This document shows positions 9,166 to 17,653 of a stretch of 64,000 bases of DNA, one piece after another. Positions within the stretch are counted from its first letter, which is position 1; the number at the start of each line of letters is the position of its first letter. Source of the DNA: Maribacter sp. 1_MG-2023 (GTDB lineage Bacteria; Bacteroidota; Bacteroidia; Flavobacteriales; Flavobacteriaceae); the NCBI RefSeq assembly GCF_030547005.1, contig NZ_JAUOPN010000012.1, positions 62,001-126,000 on the forward strand. Reading direction: 5' to 3'. The notes below the pieces were generated by a model. That model did no database searches, was not told the DNA's origin, and saw nothing but the letters and a program-made list of their open reading frames with translations. A program made the translations under genes and the position numbers.

Positions 9166-10026
9166 ATGAGGCAACTGAAGATCACTAAGCAAATTACAAA
9201 CAGAGACACTAAATCATTAGAAAAGTACTTTCAAGAAATATCAAAAATTGATTTGATTACCGCAGATGAAGAAGTGGAACTAACTAGAAGAATACGCGAA
9301 GGAGATCAAAATGCCCTAAATACATTAGTAAACGCCAATCTGCGATTTGTAGTTTCTACGGCTAAACAATATCAAGGTAGCGGATTACGACTTTCAGATT
9401 TAATCAACGAAGGAAATATTGGTTTAGTGAAGGCTGCAAAACGTTTTGATGAAACCAGAGGTTTTAAGTTTATATCATATGCCGTATGGTGGATCAGACA
9501 ATCAATACTATCATCGATTTCAGAACAGTCACGGATGGTACGTATTCCACTGAATAAAATTGGTGAAATCAGTAAGATAAATAAAGTATACTCTACACTA
9601 GAGCAATCTTTACAAAGACCACCAAGTACTACGGAAATAGCGAGAGAACTTGATATGAGTAGCACGCAAGTAAAACTTGCTTTAAAAAATTCAGGGAGAC
9701 ACTTGTCTATGGATGCCCCTTTTCAAGAAGGAGAATCATCTAATTTATATGATGTGGTTAGCTCTAAAGATGCAAACAGACCAGATGCAGGTATGATGAT
9801 GGATTCACTTAAAACTGATCTTAATCAAGCGTTAAATACATTACCAAGCAGAGAAAGTGAAATAATTAAGCTCTATTATGGTATTGGTGAGAGTCACCCA
9901 AAAAGTTTAAGTGAAATTGGAGAACTTTTTGACTTAACAAGAGAGCGTGTTAGACAACTTAGAGAAAAGGCAGTACGTAAATTGCGTAACAAGTCTCAAA
10001 ACGAAATGTTGAAAGCATATTTGTAG
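9166..10026 (+). CDS. RNA polymerase sigma-70 factor, RpoD family (possible second copy)
   Basis: 286 residues, the short Bacteroidota RpoD form without a long region 1.1. Order: region 1.2 (about 15-50), region 2 (about 55-125, with GFKFISYAVWWIRQSI), region 3 (about 130-205) and region 4 (about 222-280, LTRERVRQLREKAVRKLR helix-turn-helix). The N-terminus MRQLKITKQITNR is the phylum's RpoD start. Several positions that I recall as nearly fixed in the housekeeping protein differ: SISEQSRMVRIP instead of the usual ALAEQSRIVRLP, and QLREKAVRKL instead of QIKEKAIRRL. It may therefore be a group 2 paralogue (inference). It ends in an unusually long terminator. Confidence 0.85.
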   Translation: MRQLKITKQITNRDTKSLEKYFQEISKIDLITADEEVELTRRIREGDQNALNTLVNANLRFVVSTAKQYQGSGLRLSDLINEGNIGLVKAAKRFDETRGFKFISYAVWWIRQSILSSISEQSRMVRIPLNKIGEISKINKVYSTLEQSLQRPPSTTEIARELDMSSTQVKLALKNSGRHLSMDAPFQEGESSNLYDVVSSKDANRPDAGMMMDSLKTDLNQALNTLPSRESEIIKLYYGIGESHPKSLSEIGELFDLTRERVRQLREKAVRKLRNKSQNEMLKAYL

Positions 10027-10043
10027 CCCCGTTACTTTACATA

Positions 10044-10090
10044 TATCAAATAGAAAAGCCGACTTATAAAGTCGGCTTTTCTATTTGATA
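10044..10090 (+). terminator. Very long perfect hairpin terminator after the sigma factor
   Basis: Left arm 10044-10063 is the exact reverse complement of right arm 10071-10090 (20 bp, 21 with the next T/A pair), loop of about 5. It begins 17 bases after the stop codon. Confidence 0.85.
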
Positions 10091-10500
10091 AAAAATTAAA
10101 TGGTGATTCAATTTATTGATATTTAGTATTCTAATAATATATGAGCGAAAATTTTTCTTCTATATTGCTTGGCTGCTGCTAAATAATTTTAAAGCATAAC
10201 GAAATAGTATTTTTTACTGTTTTTTAAATTATTCTTGAACAGAATTATGAACTATTGAATATTCTATTATCTAGTCCTTTCTTTTTTGCTATTATATATT
10301 AAAAAACTGAACGTGCTTTAAATCCAAGAAATAGCATTTGCTGTATTTACGGTAATTCAATATTAATTATAGTAATATTTTTCTTACAATACTAATTAGG
10401 TAATATTTAGCGTTTAAGTAACATTATTTAGTTGTTTTTCACCTTAAAACAATTTTCAATTGGTTAAAATATTTCTTAAATTCATGTTAAAATAGTTATT
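10091..10500 (+). other. Intergenic region before the histidine kinase
   Basis: About 410 strongly AT-rich bases. No ORF with protein-like composition, no clear promoter motif and no repeat found. Confidence 0.4.
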
Positions 10501-13134
10501 ATGTATGTTGTCCTTTCTACTCTAATACTATTGTTGATAGTGTCTACATGTATTCTTCTTTTATTCAATTTAAGAAATAGATTAGGTTTAGCTCCACTAT
10601 ATATTTTACTAGGTGGCATACAATATTTTCAAATTAATATTGATTACATAGAACCATATATGATTTTGGGAGAATTTCCAGTATTTCCACAATCTATTGT
10701 ATTGTTTAGTGCTATGTTATTTGCTGTTTTATTAATTTATATAAAAGAGGGTGTCGAAAGTGCTAGAATATTAATTATTGCAATTCTTATTTCAAGTGCT
10801 TTCATTATTGGTTTATTTGAAATCGCAGCTATTCAAGATTATTTTATAAGAAATACTAATAGAACTGGCGATGTAAATTTCACTTTATTTCCCAATTTAA
10901 ATTTTAAAGTATTTTTCATTGGAACATTTCTGTTATTTTTTGACTTTATCTTATTAACTAGTATTTATCAATTTTTGATTTCTAAGATTGATAAAAAACA
11001 TTACTTTTTAATACTTCTTTTATCACTTTGGTCCGTACTCATTTTTGATGCGTTTGCATTCCATACAGTACTTTTCTTTGGTACTTCGAAATACACAGTT
11101 GCTCTAATAGGTAATTTTATTGCAAAAACATTATCTGCAGTAATCTTTTCGTTAATACTGTTTCTTTATTTAAAGTACATAGATAAAGTTTTCGAAACCA
11201 CTTCATTTATAGCCAATCAAAACCGCGAAGTCCTTTCAATTTTAAATTATAAAAAAAAATACCTTGATCTTAAAGTTGAAAAGAAAATTAGTGAGAAGAA
11301 GATTAGTGCTCAGTATGAGAAAACCTTAACCAGTATCTCTGATGGCATCACAACTTTAGATACTAATTGGTGTTATACCTACGTCAATAAACAAGCAGGG
11401 AAATTTGTGGGTAGAACCCCTGAAAGTTTGATGGGCAAACATATATGGAGCGAATTTCCAGAGGTAGTCAGCCTTCCTTTTTATAATGCCTGTTTAAACG
11501 CCTTTAAATCTCAAAAAGCACATATTTCAGTAGAATACTTTTCTTCTTATGGTAAATGGTTTGAAAATAGAATATACCCTACCCCAGATGGGTTGACTAT
11601 TTATTTTACAGATATTACAGAGAAAAAAGTAATAGAAAAAGCCTTAGTTGAAAGTGAAGCTTTTAATAAAGGTATTCTATCATCGTTAACGGCTCATATT
11701 GCTGTAATCGATAAAACTGGCGAGGTTTTGGCCGTGAATAAAGCTTGGAATGATTATTCTGTAAACAATGGCGGACACAATTATGAAAGTACCTTAGTAG
11801 GAAGCAATTACATAGAAGTATGTAAGCATGGGATATCTGAAGGAGATGAATTGTCGCAAAATATATTGGATGGATTAATGTCTGTTCTCAACCAAAAGAC
11901 ACGACATTTTGAAATAGAATATCCATGTCATTATAAAGATGAAAAGCGTTGGTTTACAATGCATGTAGAGCCCTTTGGTACTGAATTGGATAAATTGGTT
12001 ATATCACATAACAACATAACCCAACTTAAAATTACTGAAGAGAAGTTAGAACGTACAAATTTGAAATTAAAGGAAGCCCAAAGAATGGCTAAACTTGGTA
12101 ATTGGGAATATAACCCTATAACCAAGGAAATCTTTTTCTCAGATGAAATTTATCAAATTTTTGAATTGGACAAAAATTCACCTCAAAATTTATATAAAAG
12201 GTATAAATCAAAATGTATTCTCGAAAATGAAAATGCTATTGATGAATTGGTATCGAATGCAATTAAAAATGAAACCGGATATACTATTGGGTACTTTATA
12301 AATTCAAATGAAATTAGCCAAAAATATATTCAGGAGGTTGGTGAAATAGTAAAAGATGAAAATAGTAATGTAATATTAAAAGGCACTATACAAGATATTA
12401 CTAAAGATAAATTGATAAGTGATGAATTAACTCAAAGCAACGAAGAGTTACTTAAAATTAATACTGAATTAGATCGTTTTGTGTATAGTGCGTCTCATGA
12501 TTTAAGATCTCCATTAACTTCATTACAAGGCTTAATCCAAGTTCTTGAAATGCAAATAGATACTTCTGGAAAAGTTGATAAAGAACCTATTAACTTAATG
12601 ACCCAAACCATAGATAAAATGGATAAGTTCATAGCTGACATTTTAGATTATTCATTAAATACAAGAACAGAGTTAGCACATGAGAAAATTAATTTTGAAT
12701 CGCTTATAAAATCTAGTTATGAAGATTTAAAATACATGGACCTCGATTACAAACCAAAGCTTACTTTGGATATAAAGCAAACTGTAGATTTTCTTTCTGA
12801 CCCAAAACGCATATCAATAATATTAAATAACCTAATATCAAATGCCTTTAAATATCATGACAAGAACAAAAAAAATCATTTTCTAAATGTCTTCATTACA
12901 GTCGATGATAAAAATGTTATAATTGATATTGAAGATAACGGTATAGGTATCAAAGAAGAGTACATTGATAAAGTATTCGATATGTTTCATAGAGCTACTA
13001 CGTTATCTACAGGCTCAGGAATGGGACTATATATCGTAAAAGAAACAATAGAGAAACTAAAAGGCTCTATACATATAATATCTGAATTTGAAAAAGGAAC
13101 TAAATTCAGTATCATATTACCTAATTCCTTATAA
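10501..13134 (+). CDS. Membrane PAS-domain sensor histidine kinase
   Basis: 877 residues. Residues 1-225 hold about seven hydrophobic helices, a membrane sensing module rather than a large periplasmic domain. Two clear PAS domains follow (about 270-380, with an ITTLDTNWCYTYVN core, and 385-510), then a third PAS-like segment (about 520-645). The HisKA dimer domain carries the phospho-acceptor His666 in SASHDLRSP. The ATP-binding domain occupies about 760-877 with an N-box near NNLISNAFKYH, then EDNGIGI and a late Gly-rich GSGMGLYIVKE. The receiver gene follows 13 bases after the stop, so the two probably form a phosphotransfer pair. The signal is unknown. Confidence 0.9.
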   Translation: MYVVLSTLILLLIVSTCILLLFNLRNRLGLAPLYILLGGIQYFQINIDYIEPYMILGEFPVFPQSIVLFSAMLFAVLLIYIKEGVESARILIIAILISSAFIIGLFEIAAIQDYFIRNTNRTGDVNFTLFPNLNFKVFFIGTFLLFFDFILLTSIYQFLISKIDKKHYFLILLLSLWSVLIFDAFAFHTVLFFGTSKYTVALIGNFIAKTLSAVIFSLILFLYLKYIDKVFETTSFIANQNREVLSILNYKKKYLDLKVEKKISEKKISAQYEKTLTSISDGITTLDTNWCYTYVNKQAGKFVGRTPESLMGKHIWSEFPEVVSLPFYNACLNAFKSQKAHISVEYFSSYGKWFENRIYPTPDGLTIYFTDITEKKVIEKALVESEAFNKGILSSLTAHIAVIDKTGEVLAVNKAWNDYSVNNGGHNYESTLVGSNYIEVCKHGISEGDELSQNILDGLMSVLNQKTRHFEIEYPCHYKDEKRWFTMHVEPFGTELDKLVISHNNITQLKITEEKLERTNLKLKEAQRMAKLGNWEYNPITKEIFFSDEIYQIFELDKNSPQNLYKRYKSKCILENENAIDELVSNAIKNETGYTIGYFINSNEISQKYIQEVGEIVKDENSNVILKGTIQDITKDKLISDELTQSNEELLKINTELDRFVYSASHDLRSPLTSLQGLIQVLEMQIDTSGKVDKEPINLMTQTIDKMDKFIADILDYSLNTRTELAHEKINFESLIKSSYEDLKYMDLDYKPKLTLDIKQTVDFLSDPKRISIILNNLISNAFKYHDKNKKNHFLNVFITVDDKNVIIDIEDNGIGIKEEYIDKVFDMFHRATTLSTGSGMGLYIVKETIEKLKGSIHIISEFEKGTKFSIILPNSL

Positions 13135-13147
13135 TAAAAAATTTGCT

Positions 13148-13546
13148 ATGAAGTTAAAGGAGATAATGCTAGTCGATGATAATTCTATAGATAATTACGT
13201 TTCTAAAATTGTTACTGAAAAAGAAAATATTGCAGAGACCATCACTGTAAAGTCTTCAGCAATAGAAGCTTTGGAATATTTGAAAACTAAAGCCGATAAT
13301 TTTCCTGAACTTATATTTTTAGACATTAAAATGCCCATTATGGATGGGTTTGGATTTTTACTTGAATTTTCAAAATTTACAGTCGATAAAAAAGCAAATT
13401 GTGCTATCGTAATGTTAAGCTCCTCTATAAGTAATGAAGATATGGAAGCAGCTAGTAATGACCAACATGTTATAGATTATTTGTCAAAACCTCTCAATAA
13501 AGATAAATTAACTAAGGTGTTGGATATACTAATTCAAAAGAAATAA
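13148..13546 (+). CDS. Single-domain response regulator (CheY-like receiver)
   Basis: 132 residues from the ATG at 13148; an upstream in-frame TTG at 13088 lies inside the kinase gene and is unlikely. Receiver features: acidic pair Asp10-Asp11, phospho-acceptor Asp59 in LIFLDIKMP, Ser in MLSSS, and Lys in LSKPL. There is no output domain, so it should pass phosphate on or act by protein contact. Directly downstream of the histidine kinase. Single-domain receivers of this kind beside PAS kinases are common in Flavobacteriia. Confidence 0.88.
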   Translation: MKLKEIMLVDDNSIDNYVSKIVTEKENIAETITVKSSAIEALEYLKTKADNFPELIFLDIKMPIMDGFGFLLEFSKFTVDKKANCAIVMLSSSISNEDMEAASNDQHVIDYLSKPLNKDKLTKVLDILIQKK

Positions 13547-13732
13547 TATTAAAAAATTTTTTGATATTTTCTGATTTTCGAAAAGCTATCCGTAGTATAG
13601 TTTTCACAGACTTCTATTAAGAAAATTAGATAAAAAAACCACCAAATTCGTATTACTAAAAAAGTATCTATAAACCGATATTTACACGTAGTTTAGCCGC
13701 TATCTAAGCTATTTAAATACCTCTATTCATCT

Positions 13733-13837
13733 TCAAAACCTATTATTTAACCAAGCATCTAAAGGTTGACCACCAAAATAAACATACCAGGTTAAATAGA
13801 GTGCAGCACTATCAGGTTCTCCATAACTAATAAATCG
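13733..13837 (-). pseudogene. Possible gene remnant directly behind the DEAD-box helicase
   Basis: Reading through the helicase stop at 13838-13840 in the same frame gives 34 sense codons before the next stop. The translation looks like genuine protein (SYGEPDSAALYLTWYVYF, then GGQPLDAWLNNRF, rich in Trp, Tyr, Gly and Pro) and unlike AT-rich noise. It has no start codon of its own. It could be the end of a lost gene, or an old C-terminal extension cut off by a new stop. I do not recognise the family. Confidence 0.35.
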
Positions 13838-15166
13838 TTATTGTTTAGAATCCTCAGATTTTGAATTTGTGGTTGCATTTTGAGCTAGGTAATTCGCTAA
13901 TATTTTCTCCACTAATTCTTCTTTAGTCAAGTGATGAAAAATGGTTCTTACCTTAGTTTTGAATTCTTCAGATACTTCGCGATTAGGCTTGGTTTTAAAG
14001 ATTTTTTTAGCCCAAAGCAATGTGTTGTTCTCTTCTATACTCTGTGCATCTGCCTTTTGGTATTTTGAAAAAGAAATACCTAATTCTTTTTCAAAATTAA
14101 ATACTTCTGCAACTTCTTCTTTTTGTAGAATGGTTAATGAAAGTCCCTTCGCCCCTGCTCTAGCTGTTCTACCACTTCGATGAACATAGGCATCGTATGT
14201 ATCAGGTAAATGATAGTTAACTACGTACCCAAGTTCTTTTACATCGATACCGCGCGCAGCTAAATCGGTAGCGACCAATATATCTATATGCCCATCTCTA
14301 AACTGACCCATTATACGATCACGAATTCCTTGAGATAAACTACCGTGCAAAGCACCTGATGAAAATTTATTTATAGCTAATTTTTTAGCCAACTTGTTTA
14401 CTGCCGCTTTTGTTTTACAGAAAATGATGCCACGTTGCCTTTCTTTTGTATTTAAAAAGTGCATAAGCACATCTAATTTTTCAATAGGCTCAACTACCAC
14501 ATATTTATGATCAATACCTTGATGACCAAGTGTAGACATATCTGCCTCAACATGAACTACATGTTTAGACATGTAATTTTGAACCAACTGTTTAATTGCG
14601 CCAGACATGGTAGCAGTGAATAATAAAGTACGGCGAGATTTTGGAATGCCTTCAATTATAGTATCTAAATCTTCTTTCAGGGCAGTTACCATTTCATCGG
14701 CTTCGTCTAAAATTAAGTACTTTAATTTTTTAATGTCTATAGCCTCGCGTTTTACCAAATCAACTAAACGACCAGGCGTAGCTACTACAATATGAGTATC
14801 CTCTTTTAAGCGTTCTATTTGAGGTTTTATAGGTATACCACCGCATACTGAAGCAATAGATATCGCCGGACTATGTTTGGCATATGAAATTAGGTTGGCG
14901 TGTATTTGTTGTGCCAATTCTCTTGTTGGCGCTAAAATAACAGCTTGTACTGCTGTATTTTCTGTATTGATTAATTGAAGTAATGGTAAGCCAAACGCAG
15001 CTGTTTTTCCAGTTCCTGTTTTTGCTAATGCAACAAGGTCATCTTTTTTATTTAGGACAACAGGAATACATTTTTTCTGTATATCTGTAGGTACAGAAAT
15101 TTGTAATTCCTTTAAACTCTGTTGAATTTCAATATTGATTCCTAAATCCGAAAATTGGCTTGACAT
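13838..15166 (-). CDS. DEAD-box ATP-dependent RNA helicase
   Basis: 442 residues with both RecA-like domains complete: Q motif (VPTDIQ near 25-30), Walker A AKTGTGKT at 48-55, PTRELA, TPGR, DEAD, SAT (LFTATMSG), and in domain 2 the ARGID and HRSGRTAR motifs. The C-terminal tail of about 70 residues is charged and specific to this branch. Probable roles are ribosome assembly or mRNA turnover in the cytoplasm (family knowledge). A consensus -7 element sits 15 bases before the start. See the possible readthrough remnant after its stop. Confidence 0.9.
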   Translation of the reverse strand: MSSQFSDLGINIEIQQSLKELQISVPTDIQKKCIPVVLNKKDDLVALAKTGTGKTAAFGLPLLQLINTENTAVQAVILAPTRELAQQIHANLISYAKHSPAISIASVCGGIPIKPQIERLKEDTHIVVATPGRLVDLVKREAIDIKKLKYLILDEADEMVTALKEDLDTIIEGIPKSRRTLLFTATMSGAIKQLVQNYMSKHVVHVEADMSTLGHQGIDHKYVVVEPIEKLDVLMHFLNTKERQRGIIFCKTKAAVNKLAKKLAINKFSSGALHGSLSQGIRDRIMGQFRDGHIDILVATDLAARGIDVKELGYVVNYHLPDTYDAYVHRSGRTARAGAKGLSLTILQKEEVAEVFNFEKELGISFSKYQKADAQSIEENNTLLWAKKIFKTKPNREVSEEFKTKVRTIFHHLTKEELVEKILANYLAQNATTNSKSEDSKQ

Positions 15167-15180
15167 AAAATAATTTTATG

Positions 15181-15188
15181 CAAAGATA
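15181..15188 (-). promoter_or_regulatory. -7 promoter element of the DEAD-box helicase
   Basis: Minus-strand TATCTTTG, an exact match to TAnnTTTG, 14 bases upstream of the ATG, which implies a very short leader. Confidence 0.5.
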
Positions 15189-15287
15189 GGTACAGTTTTA
15201 CTGGGTAAGGGTATTAACGACAAAAGGTTATAATTAAAGTAATTAAGATTTTTTAAGAGTAATGGGTTTTAATCAGGATATAATAAT

Positions 15288-15328
15288 AAAAAGCTTGCAT
15301 CATAATTAATGATACAAGCTTTATATAA
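15288..15328 (-). terminator. Terminator after the metalloprotease gene
   Basis: AAAGCTTG-C-ATCAT / ATGAT-A-CAAGCTTT hairpin with one internal mismatch. On the minus strand it is followed by a T-rich run. It sits about 40 bases past the protease stop. Confidence 0.65.
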
Positions 15329-15365
15329 GTAATGCTACTGAGTAAAAACTAATATTAGTTAAGCA

Positions 15366-16406
15366 TTATTTTTTAACGTTTACAAAACCTCTTAAAGGAA
15401 CTAATTCTTCCATTTTAGCAATATTTAAACCTGGATTTTCAGCAGTACCTTCATCACCTAAATCACTAAGGTCAACACCTGCTGTACCACGTGGTAAGTC
15501 ATAAGACTCGCCAACAGAAGCAGAACCGTAACCAAGGTCTCTCATTGACCCCGCTGTAATTCTACTTAAAGGATTTTCTCCAAGATTTAAGAATCCTGTC
15601 ATTAGTTCATTATTTAGAGTAGCTTCTCTCCAATGACCCAAAGCAGTACCAGGGCCACCCATATTCTCAATAGGTAATTCATCCGTTCCACCTTCGGCAT
15701 TCCAAAATACGTTTGCTTTTTTACCTGTAAAGTAAGGGTTGCTATCAGGACCAGCTCTTAGCGTTCTATCAAATCCGAAAGGAGCTGTATTCCAAAGCGT
15801 ACCTATACCTAATACATGACCCATCTCATGAACGATAACTTCTTCGAACAAATCAATCTCTTCAAGGAAGTCTAAATCTTCAACATCAAAGAACATAACT
15901 CCTGTCAAAGATAGAAAGTCATCTGTTCTTACGAATTGTGGACCTGCCTGACCAAGAATGCCTCCTGGTCCATCAATAGGAGCTAACGCTACTTCAATAA
16001 CCAAATCATCGATAGCATCAATATCTGGGAAACCTGCAAAAGCTGAAGGTATTGGACCAGCAACATCTGGCACATCCTTAATAATAATTCTTTCCCAGCG
16101 AGCGGCTGCAGCTTCAAATACTTCCACTTGCCTTTCCGTAGGAGGTAATAAATACTTCAATGTAATGTTGTAACGACCTTTGGTAGCATTACTTGATTTT
16201 GCCGTTTGCAAATCTGTAACTCCAAGATCATCTATAATAATAGGTGTATTAGTGGGCGCTTTTAATTTGATTTCTAAAGATTTCACTTCTTGTGTTTCTT
16301 CTACATCAGATGCCAATTTATCCTCGGTGCAAGAAGTAAATAGCATTGCGCCAAATGTACAACCTAAGGCTAAAATTTTGCCCGTTTTTTTAATCGTGTT
16401 CTTCAT
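15366..16406 (-). CDS. Secreted zinc metalloprotease lipoprotein, leishmanolysin (M8)-like
   Basis: 346 residues. The lipoprotein signal ends LFTSC (Cys26 region) and is followed by Thr-Glu-Asp, an acidic start that resembles the Bacteroidota surface export tag. The catalytic motif HEMGH is at residues 193-197, followed by VLGIGTLW. There is no third His at the matrixin position. Instead a GHWRE segment about 65 residues later and an ELMTG turn fit the leishmanolysin pattern of a distant third zinc ligand and Met-turn. It probably degrades extracellular protein. Transcribed alone, with its own terminator. Confidence 0.85.
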   Translation of the reverse strand: MKNTIKKTGKILALGCTFGAMLFTSCTEDKLASDVEETQEVKSLEIKLKAPTNTPIIIDDLGVTDLQTAKSSNATKGRYNITLKYLLPPTERQVEVFEAAAARWERIIIKDVPDVAGPIPSAFAGFPDIDAIDDLVIEVALAPIDGPGGILGQAGPQFVRTDDFLSLTGVMFFDVEDLDFLEEIDLFEEVIVHEMGHVLGIGTLWNTAPFGFDRTLRAGPDSNPYFTGKKANVFWNAEGGTDELPIENMGGPGTALGHWREATLNNELMTGFLNLGENPLSRITAGSMRDLGYGSASVGESYDLPRGTAGVDLSDLGDEGTAENPGLNIAKMEELVPLRGFVNVKK

Positions 16407-16534
16407 ATCAATATAGTGTTTAATGTTAAATATTTATGTTATAGTTTAAAGATAATGTTTATGTTTTGTTAAATTTAACATAAAAAAAGCATAATAACAA
16501 TTGGTAGAATATAATAAACTGACTTTATTTTTCT
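16407..16534 (-). other. Upstream region of the metalloprotease
   Basis: AT-rich leader with TTTATG/TTAAA repeats; no gene. It separates the protease start from the decayed patatin copy. Confidence 0.4.
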
Positions 16535-16868
16535 GCCAGCTTCTCCACCTATCCACTACTTCTTTGTACCATATATCCCCTTTAATTAGAGATAAATCAT
16601 TAAAGCGCACTACTTGAGCTCTACAGGCTAATTATATAAATGTCCGGTTTTCCAGACATCGAAATATTTAATCAATGATTAAATTCCTTCATTTTTAATG
16701 AAGTCCATTGCTAACTTATACAAACAGATGAACCAATGGAATGGTTGATGTTTCAGTTTGTTCATCAATATGAATAAAAGTCGTTAAGATTATAATTTGC
16801 TAGATAAGTAATATCCTAGAAGCTACTTGCAAAAACATCATAGCAATATAGTTTGCAGTCACATCAAT
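16535..16868 (-). pseudogene. Decayed duplicate of the 3' end of the patatin gene
   Basis: About 330 bases align without large gaps to 17662-17997, the last 110 or so codons of the intact patatin gene at 17654-18865. Shared stretches include TCCACCTATCC, TTGATGTTTCAGTTTGTT (one base different) and AAAACATCATAGCAATATAG. The copy carries many substitutions and in-frame stops, has no start and no N-terminal half, and cannot be functional. The 189-residue secreted protein gene lies between the two copies, which points to an old local duplication followed by loss. Confidence 0.85.
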
Positions 16869-16959
16869 CTATCTATTAATGATATAAATTATCTGAAGTA
16901 GAAAACACATTAATTTTGATTTATATAACCTTTTAAATATTAGGTTTCAAATCAAATAT

Positions 16960-17529
16960 TTAATCAATCCAACCCCACGGAGCTTCTGGTTCTTCAATTG
17001 GGTTAGTGATGTCCATTACTACTTTAAAGACTCGGTCAATGCCAAGTCTTCTTAAATTATAAGTAAAGGTAGTATCGTTTAATGTGATCCACCAAACATT
17101 GGTAGCAGCACCAGGTATCATTTTTTGAGTTGCGACATTTGCTGGAAAAAACTGAATATCTTCTTTACCCGCATTACTGGCTGTACCACCGTAAAAATTG
17201 ACATCATCTTCGGTACCATCTTCATGTCTATGGTCATGCTTTAAAGTAAGAATGTCATTATCTTTAGTTATAACCCATGTTCTAGATTTATCGTCTCCTA
17301 CATAAAACGGAATTTTAATTTCGTTATCACTACAAGATCTAACATGCATAACAAGTTTTTTACCACCAAAATTTTCATCTTCTTCAGGTAAAGCTAAACT
17401 ACCTTCATATGCTTTACCGCAATGAGATTTTAAAGTGTTCCAAAATACTTCAGAAGGGCTAATTTCTTGAGCAATAAGTGGTAATGCAAATAAAAAAGTT
17501 ATGATGTAAAGTTGCTGTTTTAGTGTCAT
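16960..17529 (-). CDS. Small secreted protein of unknown function
   Basis: 189 residues with a signal peptide (about 1-20, cleavage near IAQ-EI). The mature part has two Cys (SHCGKAY and RSCSD) that could form a disulphide, a His/Asp-rich HDHRHEDGTEDD segment near residues 96-107 that could bind metal, and an acidic Pro-rich end (EEPEAPWGWID). I do not recognise a named family. It lies between the intact patatin gene and its decayed copy. Confidence 0.75.
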   Translation of the reverse strand: MTLKQQLYIITFLFALPLIAQEISPSEVFWNTLKSHCGKAYEGSLALPEEDENFGGKKLVMHVRSCSDNEIKIPFYVGDDKSRTWVITKDNDILTLKHDHRHEDGTEDDVNFYGGTASNAGKEDIQFFPANVATQKMIPGAATNVWWITLNDTTFTYNLRRLGIDRVFKVVMDITNPIEEPEAPWGWID

Positions 17530-17653
17530 GGTGTTGAGTTATCTAGTTTCTCAAAAATAGGCAAAAGCATTGATAAACTTTACTACAATAACTAAGCTGA
17601 CTATTTTATAAAGAGTTTTAGTTCTAGGTAGGGGATTTTTAATAGGGAGATTA

